Shown here: positions 5,805 to 11,055 of the stretch, one piece after another
Layout of the letters: each line of letters starts with the position of its first letter
Position numbering within the stretch: the stretch's first letter is position 1
From: an uncultured Oscillospiraceae bacterium
GTDB lineage: Bacteria; Bacillota; Clostridia; Oscillospirales; Acutalibacteraceae
Direction of reading: 5' to 3'
Assembly: GCA_900550315.1 (NCBI GenBank)
Contig: URRK01000038.1
Coordinates: 1 to 11,055, forward strand
Length of the DNA: 11,055 bases
Program-made: the position numbers and the translations under genes
The notes under the pieces: model-generated
The model's input: the letters and a program-made list of their open reading frames with translations, nothing else
Databases searched by the model: none
Told to the model about the DNA's origin: nothing

Positions 5805-7772
5805 TTACGGTGTTTTGGGGCAAAGCAGATAGCAATTGCTTGCTTCAAAGCTTTTTTGGTAGGTAACGCCGTGCCATTCAAATTCGCCGTTTTCCGGCAG
5901 GTCGGCCACCCAAACAATACAATCCGGCACAAAGGCTTTGTCGTCGTACCGTTCGGTTTCGTTGTACCCGTTTCCGGCAACATCCTCTATTCTTTCTACC
6001 CCCGGGCACATAGGCCAAAACGGGTAGCTGTACTGACCGCGCGCAATGTAAAGCCCCAGGCTTTTGTAATTTTTTAAATTAATTTCGTTAATCAGCTCGC
6101 TGTAAACCGCGCATTGGCCGCCGTTGTTGGTAAAATAGCCGGCCAGCTTCCCGCTTTGCTTACGGGCTAAATTAGCGTGGTAATAGGCTTGGTCTATTCC
6201 GCTAAAAAGGCAGGCGACCGCCAAAGCGCCAACGGCTCCGTTTTTCAGTGCCGCCCGGTTTTGAAACATTTTTTGCAAAAAGCAAACAATAAACGGGCAA
6301 AGCAGGGTTAAAAAGCCAAGCTCGTACCGGGTCTCAAACCGCTCCCAGCGCAGCACTGTTAGCAGCCCTACAAAGGCCAAAAAGCTGCAAACTAAGTAGT
6401 AAACGCTGCCCCTTTGGGCCTTAGGGCCACGGTTTTTAAGCTTTTTAATTACAAAGTAAACCGCAACGGCGCACACCGCCAAAAACAGCCAAACAATTAG
6501 GGGGTTTACGGCTGTGTCGTGCCCGTAATCCGGCATTTTGGGCAAAAGGTAGGGGTGCCCGTCCTCAGATATGGCAGGGTCGTTGAGCGGCACCTTTAAC
6601 AGGGCGCTTACCTTGTTTACGCCCTTGTAAAGAAGGTTAGAAAGCCAGCCAAACTGCACCGTAGGCAAGGTAAAGGCCAGGTTTTTAAAAAAGTTGACCA
6701 ATAAATAAGCCGGGTTTAGGGTGCCAACCAGCTGCCGGGCGCCGGTTGTGCCGGAGGCGTAAGCGTTAAAAGTTGCAAAATTACGCAAAAGCTCAGGCAG
6801 CACGGTTAAAATGGCCGGCACCACCGTAACTCCCAAAGAGCAGGCCAAAACCGAAAATTTATCTCTTGCTTTTAGGCGAACGGCAACCAGGCCCACCGCA
6901 AAAACAGCCATTGCAATACACACCGAAGGCTTTGTAAGGTAGCCAAACGCCCCGCTAAGCCCTACGCAAAGCAACCGCACATACAAAAGCGCTTCATTTT
7001 TCAGCCGATCGCAAGCCGCCAGCCTTAAACACTCGTAAACAAAAATCATTAGCCACAGCGTAGCCAAATGGTCTACCTGCGTGGTAAAAGCCTCGGCAAA
7101 CGCAATAGGCATAGAAAAGTACAGCAGCACTGCAACAACGCGCCAGCTTTTTTGCAGCCCCAGCCGGTTGGCAATTTTGTAAACAAAATAGCCGTTTAGC
7201 AGGTAAGAGGCCGCCTGCAGCAGGTTAAACAGCCGGTCGCTGCCGGTTAATAAATACTCGTGCAAATTAAAAAATTCGGCAAGCGGCGGGCTGCTGATCC
7301 GCCGCACATCATTGGTAAAATAGTGGGCAACGCTTTTGTTTTGCGCCCAGCTCATAATCCGCGGCAGGTGGTAACGCATAGAATCCCAATTATAGGTAAC
7401 CGTGTAAATGCTAAGGGCTACCACGCAAAGCGCAAAAATTGCGGCCAAACCCCCGCCGGCCGTAACCCGGCCGGGGCAAGCCGCCCGCAGCAGCCCCGGA
7501 TATTCGCCAAGCTGCTTACAGCGCCGGGCCGCAAAAACGGTGCCCAAAAGGCCCGCCGCCGCAAAAACGACCCAGCTGCCTAAAACGCCCCAAAAGCCAA
7601 GCGCCAAAAAGGCCGATAACACCTCGGTTACCGCGTACAAATAAAAGGTAGTGCCGCAAAGCGAAAAAATTAGCGCCTGCACGGTACTCTCCTGCCCAAA
7701 GGCCGCCAAGGGCCGCAGCAGCAGCTTAAAAAACACAAAATACAAGAGCACGGCTAAAATAATAAAAAGCAC
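5805..7772 (-). CDS. GT-C family glycosyltransferase, multi-pass membrane protein
   Basis: This 655-residue protein has about 11-13 membrane segments and a soluble C-terminal domain (about 530-655) that is probably outside the cell. After an early membrane segment it carries YNWDSMRYHLPR (127-138), with Asp130 at the position of the catalytic or metal-binding acid in the first external loop of GT-C enzymes. VAHYFTNDVRRISSPPLAEF (148-167) and LTGSDRLFNLLQ (175-186) follow. This looks like the RgtA/B/C/D and ArnT/PMT-related group, which use polyprenyl-phosphate sugars as donors. RYELGF (482-487) resembles the late R-Y-E/x-P element of relatives. The GTG start at 7772 is well supported by a strong SD, GGAAGGGGAG, ending 6 nt upstream. 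It is transcribed from its own promoter, upstream of and codirectional with the GT2/GtrA operon, so it probably uses the lipid-linked sugar made there. The acceptor is unknown. Confidence 0.87.
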   Translation of the reverse strand: MLFIILAVLLYFVFFKLLLRPLAAFGQESTVQALIFSLCGTTFYLYAVTEVLSAFLALGFWGVLGSWVVFAAAGLLGTVFAARRCKQLGEYPGLLRAACPGRVTAGGGLAAIFALCVVALSIYTVTYNWDSMRYHLPRIMSWAQNKSVAHYFTNDVRRISSPPLAEFFNLHEYLLTGSDRLFNLLQAASYLLNGYFVYKIANRLGLQKSWRVVAVLLYFSMPIAFAEAFTTQVDHLATLWLMIFVYECLRLAACDRLKNEALLYVRLLCVGLSGAFGYLTKPSVCIAMAVFAVGLVAVRLKARDKFSVLACSLGVTVVPAILTVLPELLRNFATFNAYASGTTGARQLVGTLNPAYLLVNFFKNLAFTLPTVQFGWLSNLLYKGVNKVSALLKVPLNDPAISEDGHPYLLPKMPDYGHDTAVNPLIVWLFLAVCAVAVYFVIKKLKNRGPKAQRGSVYYLVCSFLAFVGLLTVLRWERFETRYELGFLTLLCPFIVCFLQKMFQNRAALKNGAVGALAVACLFSGIDQAYYHANLARKQSGKLAGYFTNNGGQCAVYSELINEINLKNYKSLGLYIARGQYSYPFWPMCPGVERIEDVAGNGYNETERYDDKAFVPDCIVWVADLPENGEFEWHGVTYQKSFEASNCYLLCPKTP

Positions 7773-7809
7773 AAAACGCTCCCCTTCCTAAAAATAATAA
7801 AGCCAATGT

Positions 7810-7845
7810 ATTGTAACATAATTTCAAAAAATTGTCAAATGTCAA
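7810..7845 (-). promoter_or_regulatory. Promoter of the GT-C glycosyltransferase gene
   Basis: On the minus strand TTGACA (7833-7838) is followed by a 17-base spacer and TACAAT (7810-7815), with TG one base before the -10. A second TTGACA lies just upstream at 7840-7845, giving a doubled -35 (TTGACATTTGACA) whose outer copy would have a 24-base spacer and cannot pair with the same -10. The predicted start near 7803 gives a 30-nt leader. The -35 begins only 5 nt after the addA stop codon, and no addA terminator is visible in between. Confidence 0.88.
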
Positions 7846-7850
7846 CGAAC

Positions 7851-10800
7851 TTAATCTACCCGAATTTCGCGCCCGGTGTAAAGGGCGTACAGGTAACACT
7901 CCTTTACCGGGGTCTCGTACATTTTTTCTACCGCACGGCAGTAAAGCTGCAGCTGCTCACGGTAGTGGCTAAGCAAAACGGAGTCGTCTTTAATGCGGTC
8001 GGTTTTAAAATCCAGCACCACAATGCCGTCCGGCTCAAAAAACATACAGTCAATTGCACCCTGCACCATAACCGGCACGCTTTGCAGCTCGGGCGGCAGG
8101 CCCTCTTGCAGCTCCCCTGCCGGAATTTCTAACATAAAGCGTTTTTCCCGCAATACGGTTTTGGCTTTAAAAATGCGGCCAAACAGCGCGCTTTTAAAAA
8201 ATTGCTGCGCCTTAGCGGGTTCAATGCTTTCGGCCTCGGCCAGGGTTAAAAATTCCTGCTCGTACAGGCGCTGCACCTCCCCCAAAACATTTTGCGGGGC
8301 GGTTTTAAAGTTTGCAAATTGCAAAAATTTGTGGAAAGCGGTGCCCCGTTCGGCGGGGGTAAGCCCCCCGGCCGAAAGAAAAGCCGGCCGTGCCGTGGCG
8401 CAGTAGCTGCGCGCCGCCTTTTGGTGCGTTAGCTGCGAAACCGAGGTTTTAACCGAAAGGCTGTGCAGCGCGGTAAAGGGATATTGGTAAGAAATTGCCT
8501 GCTGCAGCGCCGCTAAGTATTCTGGGTTTGGCGGCACCTCGGCGGCCGGCGGCAGCTCTGCCGGCTCGGTGGGCTGGTAGCCAAACTGGCGGTAGCGGTA
8601 AAGCTCGCCGGGCGGGCAAATTGCCGTAAAGGCAAGCACCCAGCTGCCAAAGCTGTTGCCCTCTAACACCTTTTCGGCGGGCAGGCGGCCACAAACAGCT
8701 GTTTGAGCCAGCTCCTCGGCCTTTTGCTTTTTCTTTTCAAAGGCGGTGTCGCAAAGCTGCAAAACCAGCAGCTCCTCGGCGCGCGTCATGGCAACATACA
8801 AAAGGCGCATTTCCTCGCTGTTTTCCTGCAGCTGTTTTTCCCGCTTTAATTTAAGGTAATCAAACGGCTCCTCGGCCTTATTTTTTTCGGGGTTAATGGG
8901 CTTAAAGCTAAGACCCAAGGCTGCATCCCCCAAAAAAGCGGGGTTTTTGTCGTGATTAAAATGGTTCATGCCGTTTGCCAAAATGCAAACGGGGTACTGA
9001 AGCCCCTTAGAGCCGTGCATGGTAACAATGGTCACGCCGCCGGCCGCCCCCTGCTCCACCGCCGAAACAGCTTCGGTATTAATATTTTCTAAATACTGCA
9101 AAAAGGCGTTTAAATCGTTCCCCGGTTCGGCCGAAAACTCCTGCGCCAGGCCTTGAAAATAAAGCAGGTTGCCCGCGGCTGCCCGGCCGTAATTGCCGGC
9201 GGACAGCTCCTCAAAATTTTCTAACCGAATCATTTCCTCCACCAGCGCCCCAACCGAAAGGCAGGCAGCGCGGCGGCGGTAGCTTTCCAGCTTTTGCAGC
9301 GCCTGCTCGCAGTGCGGCTGCGCCCGGTTTTGCAAAAGCAAAGTAAACAGCCGGCCGCTGCGGTTTTGCGCCCGCAGCTGCGCCAGCTCGTTTGCCGTAA
9401 ATCCAAACAACGGTGACATTAAAACCGCCAGCAGGCTATTATCCAGCAGGGGGTTATTTACAGCCTGCAGCAGCGCCTGCAGCAAAACAATTTCTGGCTT
9501 TAAAAACAAGCTTCCCTCGCTTAAACGGGCGGTAATTCCCCGCTGCTTTAAGGCGCGAACCAGTTCGCCGTTGCCGGTTTTGGCGCGCACTAAAATAGCA
9601 ATATCCTCCGGCTCGGCTTTGCGCAGCGTTCCATTTGGCCCGCGCAAAAACGGCTCGCGCCCCAAAATTTCGGTTACCGCCTCGGCAATTTGGCCCGCTA
9701 CAGCCTGCTGCCGGGTGCAGCTTTCACTGCTGTAGGTAACCTCGTGAATTTCGCAGCACGGACCCTCGGCTACCGGGAACTCGGCCTTGGGGTTTAGCTG
9801 CTCGCCGGCGTAATCTACCCCGCCGGCCTCCTCGCTCATAAAAGCGGCAAAAAAGGCGTTAATAAACCGGCAAACGCCCGCCCGGCTGCGAAAATTGCTG
9901 TTTAGCCGAACGCATTTTAGCGTGTTGGCCGAAAGCCCCTCTGCAAACGGTAGCGCGTTTTTAGCTAATTTTTTAAAGTTTTTAGGGTTAGCGTGCCGGA
10001 AACCGTAAATACTCTGTTTTACATCGCCAACCGCAAACAAACGCTGCCCACCGCCGGAAAGGGCGTTAAAAATGGCGCTTTGCAGGTCGTTAACATCCTG
10101 AAATTCGTCTACCATAACCTCGCTGTACCGGCGGGCAAGCAACTCGGCCCCGGCGGCCGGTTGGCCGTTTTCGCCGGTTTGGCAAAGCAGCTCCAACGCC
10201 ATTTGCTCGCAAAGGCTAAAGGTTAGCCCGCCCAGCCGGCGCAGTTCAAACAGCAGCTTGTTTTTGTAAGCAAGGCAAAGCTCAGCGGCCACCAAAGCCA
10301 TGTTTAAAGCGTCGCTCCGCTCCTGCTCCAGCTCTTGCAGCGGTGCGTAAAAGTTGTTTTTTTGCTGCTGCTTGGCCCATTTTTCTACCGCCGAAACAAA
10401 CTGCCTTATTTTGGCTTTTAGTTCGGCATTGCACTTTTTGCTAAGGGTATTTACCTTGGCAAACACCCCGCTAAAAAGCAGACTGCGGCAGGCCTCAAAG
10501 TTTTTCTGGTCCGCGGCGGCGGCAAGGGCGTTAAAGGCGGCAATTTTGCCCTCAAGGGCAGCGCCGTAATGCTCTTGTAGAGGTTTATCGTCGGTCAGCT
10601 CCCGCAAAAGCGCGGCGCACTGAGCCGAAAATTCGGCTGCTGCTTTTTGCAGCTGTAAAAAAATCTTTTGGGCAAAGCTTGTTTGCGGCAGCGGGGCTTT
10701 TAGCTTATTTAAGCTGTTTTGCAAAAATTGCTCCGGGTGGGGCAGCGTCATGCAAAAATCAAAAAGCTCGCGCACCAGGCGCATGGCGTTTTCGTCGCCC

Positions 10801-11055
10801 TTTTCGCTGCCGGTTGCCTGCACAAAGCGCTCAAACGCGGGGTCTTGCGCGGCGTAGCACTCCTCAAAAAGGGCTTGCACCGTTTTTTGGCAAAGGTTCT
10901 CCAACCGCGGGCCCTCTAGCATTTTAAAATCGGGCGAAAGGGCAATTTCGGGGCTGTTAAAATGCTCCCGCACCAGCTTAATGCAAAAGGAATCTATGGT
11001 GCAAATATCGGCCATTGGCAACAGCAACAGCTGGTTTTGCAGGTAGGCGTTTTCC
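7851..11055 (-). CDS. addA: ATP-dependent helicase/nuclease subunit A, AddA (5' end outside window)
   Basis: This is the large subunit of the AddAB enzyme, which processes double-strand DNA ends for homologous recombination in Firmicutes. About 1067 residues are visible. The family is usually near 1200 or more, so roughly 130-150 N-terminal residues including Walker A are missing at the right edge; the frame stays open to base 11055. In order it shows ADICTIDSFC (motif Ia region, about 10980-11010), Walker B VDEFQD (10095-10112), GDVKQSIYGFRHANP (about 9985-10030), the NFRSR motif (about 9885-9905), MHGSKGLQYP (about 8992-9025) and the final helicase motif LLYVAMTRAEELL (about 8767-8806). The C-terminus is a PD-(D/E)xK nuclease with GTAFHKF, GAIDCMF, LDFKTDR (7992-8015) and YREQLQLY, so the nuclease looks intact. 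The HGSKG form differs from the HKSKG common in AddA. AddB would be expected upstream, outside the window. A related RecB-like or UvrD/nuclease protein is the alternative. Confidence 0.93.
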   Translation of the reverse strand, partial: ENAYLQNQLLLLPMADICTIDSFCIKLVREHFNSPEIALSPDFKMLEGPRLENLCQKTVQALFEECYAAQDPAFERFVQATGSEKGDENAMRLVRELFDFCMTLPHPEQFLQNSLNKLKAPLPQTSFAQKIFLQLQKAAAEFSAQCAALLRELTDDKPLQEHYGAALEGKIAAFNALAAAADQKNFEACRSLLFSGVFAKVNTLSKKCNAELKAKIRQFVSAVEKWAKQQQKNNFYAPLQELEQERSDALNMALVAAELCLAYKNKLLFELRRLGGLTFSLCEQMALELLCQTGENGQPAAGAELLARRYSEVMVDEFQDVNDLQSAIFNALSGGGQRLFAVGDVKQSIYGFRHANPKNFKKLAKNALPFAEGLSANTLKCVRLNSNFRSRAGVCRFINAFFAAFMSEEAGGVDYAGEQLNPKAEFPVAEGPCCEIHEVTYSSESCTRQQAVAGQIAEAVTEILGREPFLRGPNGTLRKAEPEDIAILVRAKTGNGELVRALKQRGITARLSEGSLFLKPEIVLLQALLQAVNNPLLDNSLLAVLMSPLFGFTANELAQLRAQNRSGRLFTLLLQNRAQPHCEQALQKLESYRRRAACLSVGALVEEMIRLENFEELSAGNYGRAAAGNLLYFQGLAQEFSAEPGNDLNAFLQYLENINTEAVSAVEQGAAGGVTIVTMHGSKGLQYPVCILANGMNHFNHDKNPAFLGDAALGLSFKPINPEKNKAEEPFDYLKLKREKQLQENSEEMRLLYVAMTRAEELLVLQLCDTAFEKKKQKAEELAQTAVCGRLPAEKVLEGNSFGSWVLAFTAICPPGELYRYRQFGYQPTEPAELPPAAEVPPNPEYLAALQQAISYQYPFTALHSLSVKTSVSQLTHQKAARSYCATARPAFLSAGGLTPAERGTAFHKFLQFANFKTAPQNVLGEVQRLYEQEFLTLAEAESIEPAKAQQFFKSALFGRIFKAKTVLREKRFMLEIPAGELQEGLPPELQSVPVMVQGAIDCMFFEPDGIVVLDFKTDRIKDDSVLLSHYREQLQLYCRAVEKMYETPVKECYLYALYTGREIRVD

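Noticed and set aside
5785..5805. Terminator for the GT-C gene: ACC-GTAA-GGT followed by ATTTTT
   Set aside because: The stem is only about 3 bp with a mismatch beyond it, too weak to call a terminator.
7851..11055. Possible novel defence or mobile helicase-nuclease
   Set aside because: The order of UvrD motifs plus C-terminal PD-(D/E)xK nuclease and overall size fit housekeeping AddA, and no defence partners or mobile element marks are visible.

Overview
The window comes from a low- to mid-GC Firmicute, most likely a Clostridia member (possibly Oscillospiraceae-like; the family is inferred). The evidence is the 16S rRNA 5' end at the left edge, a Firmicutes-style rRNA leader, TTGACA-N17-TATAAT-type promoters, Shine-Dalgarno (SD) sites with GTG/TTG starts, and an AddA-type helicase-nuclease. 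Every gene lies on the minus strand, so transcription runs from high to low coordinates.

Layout in transcription order. (1) 11055-7851: the gene for AddA, the helicase/nuclease subunit of the AddAB recombination enzyme. Its N-terminus, including Walker A, lies outside the window. (2) 7772-5805: a 655-residue polytopic GT-C-type glycosyltransferase with its own strong promoter just after the addA stop. (3) 5784-2409: a second transcription unit with a consensus promoter, a leader of about 124 nt holding a possible 24-codon upstream ORF, then a family 2 glycosyltransferase of the polyprenyl-phosphate type, a GtrA-family flippase-like protein overlapping it by one base (TAATG), and a large DUF6020-like polytopic membrane protein. 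A long intrinsic terminator closes this unit. (4) 2350-373: a promoter, a Na+/phosphate cotransporter fused to a PhoU domain, and an intrinsic terminator. (5) 315-1: the promoter, leader and first ~55 bases of a 16S rRNA gene.

The central block (7772-2475) looks like a membrane sugar-transfer pathway. The GT2 enzyme would charge undecaprenyl phosphate with a sugar, the GtrA protein would help move it across the membrane, and one or both large membrane proteins would transfer the sugar to an envelope acceptor. This is the logic of the three-component Gtr/CsbB-GtcA-YfhO systems; donor sugar and acceptor cannot be read from the sequence.

I see no mobile element, CRISPR array, tRNA or phage gene. 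The points most worth a second look are the unclear start of the DUF6020-like gene (a TTG buried in a 10-bp hairpin while a well-placed SD serves ATGs in another frame), the possible upstream ORF before the GT2 gene, and the presence of two candidate GT-C-like proteins around one GT2/GtrA pair.
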